A DNA stretch of 64,000 bases from NCBI RefSeq assembly GCF_000471905.2, contig NW_006498192.1, positions 2,323,069 to 2,387,068 on the forward strand, read 5' to 3'. Source of the stretch: Amborella trichopoda. Taxonomy: Eukaryota; Streptophyta; Magnoliopsida; Amborellales; Amborellaceae. This document shows positions 35,931 to 45,930 of this stretch, in pieces (the first letter of the stretch is position 1; each line of letters starts with the position of its first letter). Position numbers and translations under genes: made by a program. The notes under the pieces were generated by a model. It ran no database searches. It saw nothing but the letters and a program-made list of their open reading frames with translations, and was not told where the DNA came from.

Positions 35931-36886
35931 TGCTATCTGTGGGTGGGGAGGAGCCGCACTTCTTTTTGAAGAGATCAAAAGGTACCATCTCAATTCTATA
36001 TCATTATAAATGCTTGCGCTACTACTCAAATTACTTGTCAAATGTTGAAACGTTCCTTAAATGCGTGATGTTGTAAAGGGTTGTACTACGTACTACTTCT
36101 ATGCAAACCAAAAAGGATGGATTTCTTATGCATTACTATATGGAAAATGGTTTGATAGGGCTGCGGTCCTATCAAAATAAGTAAATCCTCACTTTATAAA
36201 ATTTCGAGCATTCAAAAACTATTTTTTATCATCTCCACTTGAACATTACGTATGTGAAAAAAAAAAAAAATTTTCAAACTCTAAAAATAATACATATTGT
36301 AACAAATTATCCAAATCGTTTACTTTGCTTTCAAAATTAGTGTTCACATATCCACAAGATCGGTAGTATTTGTTTAATTCCAAATTTTATTGTTAGTTTT
36401 GGAAATTTATTTTAGAATCATGATCGATATTTTTATCACCCAAAGTATATTACAAAAGAGGATTTGTGGTGAGGTTTTATTTTGTTTTCATGAAGCCTAG
36501 ACCTTATAAAAACTTCATCTTTACTTCATCGTAAATCTTATATTTAAATAAATTATAAAATATTAAATTAATTTATAATTTCATATTCATAATTGTTGCG
36601 GTTGAAATGAACTACCTACGAACTACTGGTAAAATACATTTTTAAAAGGGCACAATTTGGACAAAGCAATTAATTGTAGAATCTCTCTCCTCGTGGACTC
36701 TTGGATCTAAAATTGGCAAAAGGGGTTTATTGTCGGTGTGACGCATAACCACATTTGTGTTGCCGAGAGACCACGTACTTATATGGATGTGTACTTGCGG
36801 TCTCTCAAAAAATGATAAAATCGCAGGTATAAAAATTTTCTTCCCAAAATTTTACTTAGTTTCTAAAATTTACTTCTTTTACATAT
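35931..36886. other. No gene recognised
   Basis: AT-rich intergenic DNA with no frame longer than about 60 codons that shows a motif. Ends at the target duplication of the MITE at 36887. Confidence 0.4.
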
Positions 36887-37285
36887 GGGAAAAGTTTATA
36901 TAGAGCTGACGCTCCAAACGATCAACTTGAGCTTACCCAAAAAATTTCACTAAAAGAGTTTGTTTTGATGTCCAAATAACTTCAAATTTACCATCTTGAC
37001 ATCTTGATGCATGGACATGAGAAAGAAATAGATTTCAAGTTTTGAAAATAATCTATTTTGTAACACAATTTTGGACCGTCAATTTTTAAGATTTTTAAGT
37101 TTTCATAGATCTGTCAATCTACACTATTTTTGTAGCTTTAAACTTTATAAATAAATATAATAATATATCTTATGGCTATCACAAATATTTTCAATATTAA
37201 AACCATATTTCTAGATACTATTTCAAAGTAGGCTCTAATTTAATTGTTTAGACTTTAGAGAGTAGGTTCTATACAAACCGCACTT
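36887..37285 (+). mobile_element. Mutator-like MITE, family 1 copy b
   Basis: Flanked by a perfect 10-bp duplication TTTTACATAT (36877-36886 and 37286-37295). Termini start GGGAAAAGTTTATATAGAGC and, inverted from the right, AAAAGTGCGGTTTGTATAGA. The interior has the family 1 blocks (TTTTGATGTCCAAATAACTTC, TTTTGGACCGTCAATTTTTA). Long TIRs with 9-11-bp duplications fit Mutator-like elements. Non-coding, 399 bp. Confidence 0.85.
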
Positions 37286-37339
37286 TTTTACATATTGATG
37301 ATTGCATGTCAGACATCATATATATACCAGAAATATTAA

Positions 37340-37580
37340 ACCGTGGCTCGATCTTTACTAGCTCGGGCCTGACTTTTCACTTAAGGGGCCCAGCCTGACC
37401 AGTCTTGGGCTGGTCTTGACTAGGCAGGTAAAAGGCCCTAGGTCTGACCTTACCCTTGGGTCAAGAAGAAATGGGGTTGGGCATGAATTATTTATTATTT
37501 TTTAAATTAATAAAATGAACAATAAAAAATTGCAAGGCCATACCGGGCCTAGATTTTAGGATGGGACCGGCCACCCTAAT
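37340..37580. repeat. GC-rich GGGCCTGACC-type repeat
   Basis: A run of phrases such as GCTCGGGCCTGACTTTTCAC, GGGGCCCAGCCTGACC and ACCGGGCCTAGA, similar to 39950-40270. Resembles the GC-rich ends of plant hAT-derived repeats. Confidence 0.4.
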
Positions 37581-37619
37581 GGTCCTCTTTGTGATGAGGT
37601 TGCTTTCCAATCACTCCAA

Positions 37620-37845
37620 TATCTTAAAGGAACACCTCAAAAATTTCATTAGAAAAGGTTGTTTTGATGCTCAAATATCTTCCAATTGATCATCTCGACA
37701 TCAAGATGCATGGACATAAAAAAAAAAATGGATTTCAAGTTTTGGAAATAGTACATCTTGTAACACATTTTTGGACCGTCAATTTTCAAAATTTTCAAGT
37801 TTTCATAGATCGATCTGAAATATGTAGCATGTCAATATGGCTCTA
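37620..37845 (+). mobile_element. Mutator-like MITE, family 1 copy c (partial)
   Basis: Matches the 5' and middle part of family 1 (CATTAGAAAAGGTTGTTTTG, TTGATCATCTCGACATCAAG, TTTTTGGACCGTCAATTTTC). It forms an inverted pair with copy d. Confidence 0.75.
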
Positions 37846-37889
37846 GAATCTTAGAACAAGTTACATAGAATATCCACCGACAACAAAGA

Positions 37890-38276
37890 CCCCAAAGAAG
37901 AATTTAACTAGCCTAGGCTCTAAATAATCAAATTAGAACCTACCTTCAAATAGTGTCAATAAATGTGGTTTCAACACTGGAAATCTTAGTGATAGCCTTA
38001 AAATATATTTTCATATTTATTTATAAAGTTTAAAGGTTCAAATATAGTGTAGGTCGACATATATATGAAAACTAGAAAATTGACAATAAAAAAATGTGTT
38101 ACAAAATATACAACTTCCAAAACTTAAAATCTTTTTTTTTCTCATGTCCATACATCTTGATGTCGAGATGATCAATTTGAAGATATTTTGAGCATCAAAA
38201 CAACCTCTTCTAGTAAAATTTTGTGGTAGGCTCCAATTTGATTATTTAGAACCTCGGCTCTATATAAAATTTTCCC
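37890..38276 (-). mobile_element. Mutator-like MITE, family 1 copy d
   Basis: A near full-length family 1 element on the minus strand: GGCTCTAAATAATCAAATTA near the left end, AACCTCGGCTCTATATAAAA near the right. Interior blocks are the reverse complement of copy f. About 387 bp, non-coding. Confidence 0.8.
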
Positions 38277-39239
38277 TTATCTAAAAAAGTTCTAAATTAT
38301 CTTTGATTTACCTGTGAACAAATTGACAATAAATAAAACAAATATATCAGGCCTTAAAGACCTATTTCTAAGCATCCTATAATAGGCAATTCTAAGCTAA
38401 TCTTTTTGGGGCTTTGTTTTAGAGCAGTGTTCCAAAACTTGTCTGAGTCAAGTCGGGCTCAGCTGAGTTACTTTTGTCGGCTAGTGACCGAGGCAAGTTT
38501 CCATTCCACTTGGGTGCACGGAAAAATAAGCCTTTTTTTTTTCAAATCTCCTTTCTCGCTTTCTCACACACACACACTCACACTCAGAGACCCATTCTTT
38601 TTGAAACTTGTTTATCTTAAAAACATCCTCTCTACCTAGTATCCTTCTGTCTATCTATTTATCTATCTATGTGTGGACCACCCCACCCTGAAATTATTGC
38701 TTTGTCTTAGGTTTTCCCTTTCGATAAAATATCTTGTTTTTTCTTCATATTTTTTTTTCCTCTTTCAGTATTACTGCTTATTTTTGAAAAAAAGAGAAGA
38801 AAAGAGAAAAAAGAAGAAGAAAATCTTTAATTCTTGTTTCCTGCATCTAGTTTGATTATCGCGATGCTTGCTTGTTACAAGTTTTGCACATGTGTTCTAG
38901 TTCATACAAGTTACACACAAACACTTTGAATTTCTAAAACCCCTTGAGGGCACCTAACTTTTGTGAGTAGGAGGGTTAGGAATTGTGCAACATTCACATG
39001 AGCGCCCATTTGTAGTTTCTTAGCCTCAAAAGCAGCCCACACAAAGACCCTTGCCTCACCTTTCATTGCAACTTGGAACTCATATAGTTACTCATAAGAG
39101 CTTGCCTTGATTTCAGCTGTTTTCTCTAGTTCGGAATCCCACCCAGCCTTGGCTTATTCCTATGATTGTTTTGTGCATTCTTAGATTAGAGTAACTATGT
39201 CAGTAGTCTGAGTTGATTCGGTTGCCAAGTCCATTGCCT
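38277..39239. other. No gene recognised
   Basis: Contains a (CA)n-(CTCA) tract near 38564-38590, a (CTAT)n tract near 38650-38670 and purine-rich 38788-38825. Frames at 38406-38639 and 38673-38855 lack motifs and follow these low-complexity tracts. Confidence 0.4.
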
Positions 39240-39800
39240 TACCTAAACATAGGTAATAATGTTCGTAAAATTGAACAGGAATGGTTAACTGGACATATGC
39301 CTGAAAGCTGCTTAACCGGCCTAACTGGTTAATCGGCCGATTCAACCGCTCTAATGGCAAGTCTTGAGCAGTCAAAAAAATGTTGAAATAAATTTAAAAA
39401 ATACAAAAAAAAACTGCTAAAATATGAAAAACATATAAAGAATGATTAAAACAAAATACATTCAAATGAAGTTGAAAATTAATGCAAAAAAATGGATTTT
39501 AACCCATTTTTTATTTTCTAATGGTTATTTTAATTTTTTTAAAAAAAAGATGGAAAAAATATAAGAGTGAGTATTAATGATCAAAACAATTTTTAATTTT
39601 TACCATAATATAAAGAGTATTTAAAAGTGCATTACAAATCAAATTCCTTATTTTTGAGAATTTATATACATTTTTTTGAATTTTTTTTTTAAATACTCGT
39701 TGATCACCCTAACTGTCCAAAACCAGAGCACGCCACTGGCTGGTTCCAATCTAACCGGGCAGTTTGTGATTAGATCGGGCTATTTTACAAACAATGGTAG
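39240..39800. repeat. Family 4 repeat (AACCGGCC-rich ends), copy 2
   Basis: Ends CTTAACCGGCCTAACTGG and GGTTCCAATCTAACCGGGC. The core shares AATGATTAAAACAAAATACA, TTCAAATGAAGTTGAAAATT and AAAAATGGATTTTAA with 22680-23215. Confidence 0.6.
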
Positions 39801-39949
39801 GTAACCATGGGTGTCTAAGATAGTGTTCCATGGACCTCGCCCTAGAGTCATCCCAAGCCCAGTTCAAAGTAGGGAGTCGTCATCCATCTCCACACAAGGC
39901 ACCCAAAGCCATGAGGTCTGTATTGCCATATAAACCTTCAACAGTCGAG

Positions 39950-40275
39950 GCATAAGGCCTGTCGTGGGCAGAGGCCAATTCGTGCTAGGTAAGAGCCGGT
40001 TTGGCCCACAGGCTTTCGGGCATGGCCAGGCCCCTTGTATTTTAAGGCTAGGTCCTACCCCCGCCCCCAGCCTGAAAAATTTCATAAGCTTTAAGGATAA
40101 TATCTTTTCTACATTTATAAAAAGCCCCGGCCTAATCTTTTAATGTTCGGATGGCTCCGGCCTCTTAGGCAAGCTTTTTGGGCCAGGCCTTAATTTTTTA
40201 GGGCCCAAGCCAAGCCGGGCATCTATCTTAGATGATTTCGGTCTAGAGCCAAACCCAACATGTTAAACAGCCCTA
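39950..40275. repeat. GC-rich GGCCAGGCC-type repeat
   Basis: Phrases such as GGGCATGGCCAGGCCCC and GGGCCAGGCC recur in an otherwise AT-rich neighbourhood. Likely the same class as 37340-37580. The minus-strand 73-codon frame here has no motif. Confidence 0.4.
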
Positions 40276-40745
40276 ACTCCAATAGCATTTGAGAATGCAT
40301 TCCTGAGAATCGTGGCGTTCTCCAAAAATCACGGTTAAGGGGATTTTTTCCTTCATCTAAAAATTTCCTGACCCATTCACCCTGTCAACAATTCTGACCA
40401 AAAAAAAAAAAGGGAAAAAAAAAAAACATATGAGGTTCTAAAAACTCTTGATTTTCCATACTCATGTAACTTTTATCTTCTTTATTGTGTTATTGCAAAT
40501 CTCCTATTTTTCCGGGTTTTCATTAGCACAATGTCTCAAATTCCCAAGTTCCATTATGATGTAACCTTGTAAAAAAATAAAAAATAAAAATAAAAAAGGT
40601 GAAACTTTTAAGGGATAAATAATTTGGAGCATTTTTTAAATCCAAACCATTTTTCTCTATGGAATTGATATGTGGGGTACTAAGTTATGATCTCAAAATC
40701 AAGAAAATTTAGCTCCTCTACTTTCTTGGTGGAAAAACTATGAAT
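40276..40745. other. No gene recognised
   Basis: AT-rich with A runs near 40400-40425 and 40570-40598. Confidence 0.4.
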
Positions 40746-41085
40746 GAACTTTCCCAATGGCCCAAACGGTTCAATTCCCTTCTCTCAATTGAAATCCAAG
40801 CATAGCGACAGGAGACTACAAACTTTTAGCAATCTCAGCCCTTTTACAGACAAATTAAGGGTTGTCTTGTGTCTGATTAATGACCAAGTGGAGGTTTGGG
40901 GTCTTGCGTGGTGGTTAGGGCATCCAAGGTCCACAGCAGTTCAAATCCAAATTCTGAGAGAGAGATTAATCATGTCTACTGGGAAGTGAATGATATTGCG
41001 GATGGATTGCCTAAGCATGGGCATTATTTGTCTGAGACAGTTGTTGTAAATGATCTATTATTGTCTAAGTATGAGCTTTTTATGC
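40746..41085 (+). mobile_element. LINE 3' tail remnant (RNase H C-terminus)
   Basis: A plus-strand frame gives INHVYWEVNDIADGLPKHG, matching the HVxREANxxADxLAKxG block that ends the RNase H domain of plant LINEs. The preceding GGTGGTTAGGGCATCC ... GTTCAAATCC (40909-40948) looks box A/box B-like and could be a SINE remnant. Truncated, non-functional. Confidence 0.45.
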
Positions 41086-41570
41086 TTCTCCTATAACATA
41101 AAACTTATATGCTTCCCCTTATCCAACCGTGCTTCCCCTTATTCAACCGTCCATTCTGAATGGACAACTGAGATGACCCCAATCACAGTGTCATGCCTCT
41201 ACACTACTTTATTTTTAATTTTTTTTCTAGAATTTATTTTGATACTAAGTTTTGGGTGTCCACTCCTCTCTTAAACACACTAGTAAAAGATATAAAAACA
41301 ATGTTATTACTGTTTGGGTTCTCTTTGCCGAAACAATTGCTGTAAATGATCTCATTATTGTTTGAGATCTATGTAATGAGCAAGCTTGCTATACTTCCCC
41401 TACATCATAAAACTTAAATTCTTCTCCTTATCCAACCGTCCATTCTGAATGGATGGCTGAGATGACCCCAATTACAATGCATGCCTCTACACTATTTTAT
41501 TTTTAATTTTTTCTAGAATTTGTTTTGATAGCAAATTTTGGGTGTCCACTCCTCTCTTAAACTCATGCTT
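41042..41570. repeat. Tandem duplication, unit about 296 bp, partial
   Basis: The stretch from GTTGTAAATGATCTATTATT to CACTCCTCTCTTAAACACAC (41043-41280) recurs at 41340-41565 with about 85-90% identity. The second copy forms the left arm of the fold-back element at 41397. Confidence 0.8.
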
Positions 41571-41862
41571 GTAAAAAAAATATAAAAACAATATTACTAA
41601 TAAAATAAATGACTAAAATACCCCTAAATGTTTTAAGCGGTATTTCAATCATTATATTTTATCGAAGATGCTTTTTTTAATATTTTTCATAAGTGCACCC
41701 CATTAAGAAGATGTTACATATCAAATTTTATATTCCTACAATTCGTAGAAAAAAAAACTAGAAAATAAAATACTATGAGGGATCTAGATCAAACGGTGTG
41801 GAGCCTACTTGATCTAAATTGAACGGCTGGATGGGAAAGGAATCATGAGGTATAAAAACCTA
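41397..41862. mobile_element. Fold-back element, family 2 copy D
   Basis: Left arm CCAACCGTCCATTCTGAATG pairs with right-arm AATTGAACGGCTGGATGGGA. The inner arms pair TCTAGAATTTGTTTTGATAG with the right-hand AATTCGTAG...AACTAGAAAAT region. The centre is AAAATACCCCTAAATGTTTTAAGCGGTATTTCAA. Non-coding. Confidence 0.8.
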
Positions 41863-42555
41863 TCCCCTATGGAATTAGTTTTTAAGCTATCCAAAGAGAC
41901 AGAGAGAGATTGGAACATATTACTAGGCGGTCATAATGCCAAACACCCCATCATCAAAGGAAAGAACAATAGAGTGACTAAACTTATAAGGTTTCACCAC
42001 AAACAATTTTCTCTATTTATCAAAATTGATGATTATCTTATGCACAAACTTTTTTTCTATAAATTCCTAATTTAATATTTCTAGAGACCTCCAATCTTAT
42101 CCTTATCCTAAGTAACCCAAGGGACACTTTAAAAATGCTAAAACGCTTTATGGAAATAGAAACCCACAAATGTAAAAAAGAGAAAACCCTAATGAGCTTT
42201 TAAAAATGGAAATCTCATTTCTAAATACTTAGGTTCGAAATGTATAACATCAGTAAATATTTAATAAACTACCCCAAAAGTCAATTGGAAATTAGAGATC
42301 ATAGTGCGTCTAACATCACTTTTCACCTTAAAACCTAAAGAACAACTAAGGGCTTACTTGTTTGAACTTGAACCCTCAGATTATGATGAAAGTTACGCCG
42401 TTAAGGATAGGGCATGGTCTCAAATTTCTTAGGGATTTTAGGGGCATTTTGAAAATTTTAGCGCTGACTTTCTGTATGTTTCTAATTAAGAATCCTCAAA
42501 ACAAAAATTCTATTTTTAAGAGCTCATAAGAAATTTTGACATAGTTAGGGATTCC
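41863..42555. other. No gene recognised
   Basis: AT-rich. The 76-codon plus frame at 41845-42075 has no motif and begins inside the fold-back element. Confidence 0.4.
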
Positions 42556-43252
42556 GTAGATATATATATTTCAGAAAGTTTTTTTTTTTTTAATGTATTT
42601 TTAAGCATCTCTAGGATTCCCTAGGATAAGGTTGAAAGTTTCTAGAAACTCCAAAATTAGTCCTAGGTGTTTATATAAAGGTTTGTATGCATAAGATTTT
42701 ATCCATATATTTCAGAAAGTTCTTTTTTTTTGTATTTTTAAGCATCTCTAGGATTCCCTGAGATAACGACGAAGGTCTCTAAAAACTCCAAAATTAGTCC
42801 TAGGTGTTTATATAAAGGAAAAAGTTTATATAAGGTTGCAACCTTAAAATGTAGAATTAAAGATGGACCTAAAAAATTCATTGGAAAATATTGTTTTAAT
42901 GTTGAAAAAATTTCTAATTGATCATCTCGACATTGAGATGTATGAATATGAAAAAAAGAAGAGATTTTGAGTCTCAAAAATAAGGCATCTTGCAACACAT
43001 TATATGGACCGTCCATTTTCAAAATTTTCATATGTCTATAGACATACTGAATTTTAACTATTTTTAGAGTTTAAAATTTTATAATTAGATATGAAAATAG
43101 ATTTTGAGATAATCCTCAGAATTTTTTACACCAAAATTAAATGTTATGATAAAATTTGGAGGTGCGCCTTAATTGGATTGTATAAGGTTGCAACCTTACA
43201 GAAACCAAACCCTTATATATAGGTGGTCTGTATGCATAAGATTCATTACCAG
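42556..43252. repeat. Tandem duplication, unit 137 bp, second copy split by a MITE
   Basis: Copy one (about 42556-42692) carries ATATTTCAGAAAGTT, AGCATCTCTAGGATTCCCT, CCTAGGTGTTTATATAAAGG and TTTGTATGCATAAGATT. Copy two starts near 42693, follows the same order to TTTATATAAA (42817), is interrupted by the family 1 MITE, and resumes at 43213 with TCTGTATGCATAAGATT. Confidence 0.85.
42818..43212 (+). mobile_element. Mutator-like MITE, family 1 copy e
   Basis: Flanked by TTATATAAA (42809-42817) and TTATATATA (43213-43221), a 9-bp duplication with one change. TIRs contain ATAAGGTTGCAACC at both ends, the same subtype as copy a. The interior has TTGATCATCTCGACATTGAG and TATGGACCGTCCATTTTC. The uninterrupted duplicate at about 42670-42695 supplies the empty site. 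Confidence 0.85.
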
Positions 43253-43264
43253 TTTTTGGCAATA

Positions 43265-43556
43265 GAAGAAGATTGTGGTGAAACCTCATAAGGTTTAACC
43301 ACTCAGTTGTTCCTAATTATCTTGAAGAAGATTGTGGTGAAACCTCATAGGTTTAACCACTCAGTTGTTCTTACTTTTCTCTTCCCTCTCTGCACCAAAA
43401 TGGGTTGCGAGGATTGGCTAAGCAGCTCTAGGTCATCCCAAAGAAGATTGAAGGAAAACATTATTACTTTTCTCTTCCCTCTCTGCACCAAAATGGGTTG
43501 AGAGGATTGGCTAAGCATCTCTAGGTCATCCCAAAGAAGATTGAAGGTAAACATTG
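43265..43556. repeat. Two successive tandem duplications (59 bp and 93 bp units)
   Basis: GAAGATTGTGGTGAAACCTC...CACTCAGTTGTTC occurs at 43268 and 43327. Then TTACTTTTCTCTTCCCTCTC...AAGATTGAAGG occurs at 43371-43463 and 43464-43556. The 93-bp unit keeps both strands open, so the 60-80-codon frames here are duplication artefacts. Confidence 0.9.
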
Positions 43557-44540
43557 CAGTGTTTGGAATAATTTCTCTTTTCACAAGGCTTCCCGCTCCC
43601 TATTGGTTCCTTCATCCATGCTTCTAAAGTCCATTGTTTTCCTCTTTGTGAAAAGGCCTCTTCCGATCCTCTCCCTCAAGCCCACTAGAATTCTCCACTC
43701 TAGGGAGTCTCTATGTGTGTTTTGCCTGTGCGCATGCAAGTGCATCACCTATCTCCCCTCTCTAATGGTATGATTATCCCCTGATCCATTTGATCATGGC
43801 AACAATGTGGTCATAAGGGTCATCAGTGTGCGACCCATGGCTTGGATGTGATGGAAGGAGGGTGGGAAGTACAACTGATTTATAGACATGTTTGGTGGGA
43901 CCAAACTCCAACCATACCTCCACCACCGTTCGTTTGGTTACAATAAAGATTGATGACACCTATGTCTATAGTATGTCATGATCTAATGGGACAGCAGAGT
44001 TTCCCATTTAGTGAGTTAAATACCATACAATAGTTGCCACAGAACATGTACCATACAAGTATAATGATTCGACGCGTGATGTAGAACAAGCACAACAAAA
44101 AATAAAAGCATTTTCCAGATCTAAATGTAAGGAATGAACTTTAGGTCTGTCTAATACATAGTATTTACCGATATTTACTACAGTTTTCTAAATCATAGAG
44201 CATGAGATAAAAGCTTTATGAATGAGAACCTTTATAGATTCTAGATCTGAGAGTAACTAGCTTTCTTGAGATGGACAAGCTCGAGTTACGATCTCAAAAC
44301 CTATATTCTGATTCCTTGTTCACTTTACTCTTCCATCCTCTGAACCTAAAACCAGCCATCAAAGCATCTAGCCATCCATGCAAGATAAAGACACGCACTG
44401 CTAAGCCCGCTGCAGATCTCTTCCTTCACCCAAATGAGTTTTTTTGTATGTTGTATTTTGATCCAAAAAGGTCAACCTTGCTTCATATAAAATAAATTCA
44501 AGCAAATATGAACTTTAAATTGGCCATTAATGGCTGGTAA
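43557..44540. other. No gene recognised; 3' flank of the F-box gene
   Basis: Mixed sequence, frames of 61 and 74 codons without motif. The part near 44540-44676 is likely 3' UTR of the gene to the right. Confidence 0.4.
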
Positions 44541-44600
44541 CTGTGATTGAGCCTTCTGCGACAACATTAGCTGTGATTGAGCCTTCTGCGACAACAGCCA
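44541..44600. repeat. 30-bp tandem duplication in the 3' flank of the F-box gene
   Basis: CTGTGATTGAGCCTTCTGCG followed by ACAACATTAG occurs twice in succession, about 80-135 bases past the stop codon and so probably within the 3' UTR. Confidence 0.85.
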
Positions 44601-44676
44601 AACAGGAAGACCCCCATTACAGACTTTGATTTGTTCTTTTAAACCAGAGGGCCGATCATATTAAGCACAGTGAAGC

Positions 44677-45930
44677 TTATGCTTGTAGCACTTGACAGTG
44701 AACAATATGGCTCTTGAGTCGGTTTCGTCCAGCAATACTTGACCAGAGGTTTGTCACGAAAGTCTTGAAATGTCCCTTTCCTGCAATAGTCTCCCAAAGC
44801 TGACCCACCCTTCTCGATTCATCAGACTTCGAAACATCCACTAAAGTGATGCTCATATTGTTTCGAATAATGCAAAGCTTTCCATTAAGTGGAACAAGGG
44901 CTGCTGCCTCCAATGCCCTTGAGTTTCCCAAGTGGAGCCTACTGTCTATGTGCCTACTCCATGAATCTGTTGCCCCATCATAAACCCTAATTTTGCAACC
45001 ATCCTTACAATCCAATGCATATAATTCACCATTAATTGATACACTAGGGTTTCGCCACCCTGCAACCATGCCATCATAAACTGGGTTCCAATTATTCGAC
45101 TCGGGAATGTACACCTCACTCATAACTTGGCGGTGAGACCCAAGGCCTTTCAAGAACCACCTTCCTTCATAAACCACCCCAATAAATGGCACCATTGCTG
45201 TGCTCATATCAGCTATAAAGGACCATCTATTTTTGTTGGGATCATATACTTCGGCAGATCTCAAAGACCTGGGGTTTCCCTCACATTCCCCACCTGCCAC
45301 ATATAAGCAATTGTTTATCACACAGGACCCAAAGAAGTGCCTTCTCCTAAGCATATCAGGTGCTCGATGCCACTTATTAGTCCTGGCACTATAAAATATG
45401 ACCCTCCTCATTGAGCCCTTTAATGGGTCTTTTCCCCCAAATAAATAGAGGTGGCAACCACTTAAAACAGCGCAACCAAACCCAAGGGCCTCTGAATACT
45501 CACCAGGAACAGGGGGAAGTGGCTGCCAGAGCTGATACACTGGATCGAAAGCATGCCATGATATCTTCCCTTCTTTGTCTCTCTTGATAACATAAATCCA
45601 TTCTTCAGCCATTCCAAGGCTCTTGCGAAGAGAGTAGAAAAAGTTTCCAGCCAAGAGACGGTACCATCTTTTGCAGACTAAGCGGAGCTTTCGATGCTCG
45701 ACTCGAGGGACTCTGATCAAGCATGCAATGGCTAGGTCATCAGGAAGGCCAGGGAGCAATGGAGATTGGCCTCGACTTCTATCACCACGAATGACCTTGT
45801 TTCGAGAGGAGTGGATGGATGGTTTGATGTCAGGTTGGATGCATAGTTTTGAGCCTGGGACAAACTTTCTTGCTCCTGCAACGGTCTTGAGGCCTGTGTC
45901 AACTCGACAGTAGCATGCTGCAGTGTCAAC
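44677..45930 (-). CDS. SAGL1: SAGL1 coding exon 2 (F-box and kelch domain)
   Basis: 418 codons including the stop (TAA at 44677-44679). The acceptor AAACAG lies at 45931-45936 on the minus strand. The frame is open throughout with no defect. Confidence 0.97.
   Translation of the reverse strand, partial: VDTAACYCRVDTGLKTVAGARKFVPGSKLCIQPDIKPSIHSSRNKVIRGDRSRGQSPLLPGLPDDLAIACLIRVPRVEHRKLRLVCKRWYRLLAGNFFYSLRKSLGMAEEWIYVIKRDKEGKISWHAFDPVYQLWQPLPPVPGEYSEALGFGCAVLSGCHLYLFGGKDPLKGSMRRVIFYSARTNKWHRAPDMLRRRHFFGSCVINNCLYVAGGECEGNPRSLRSAEVYDPNKNRWSFIADMSTAMVPFIGVVYEGRWFLKGLGSHRQVMSEVYIPESNNWNPVYDGMVAGWRNPSVSINGELYALDCKDGCKIRVYDGATDSWSRHIDSRLHLGNSRALEAAALVPLNGKLCIIRNNMSITLVDVSKSDESRRVGQLWETIAGKGHFKTFVTNLWSSIAGRNRLKSHIVHCQVLQA

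Noticed and set aside
40896-40990. Possible tRNA gene (GGTGGTTAGGGC ... GTTCAAATCC)
   Set aside because: Box-like motifs are present but no cloverleaf with paired acceptor and anticodon stems could be drawn; kept only as a possible SINE trace.
43345-43584. 79-codon minus-strand frame with an internal 31-residue repeat
   Set aside because: The repeat follows from a 93-bp tandem duplication that keeps phase; both strands are open and no motif is present.
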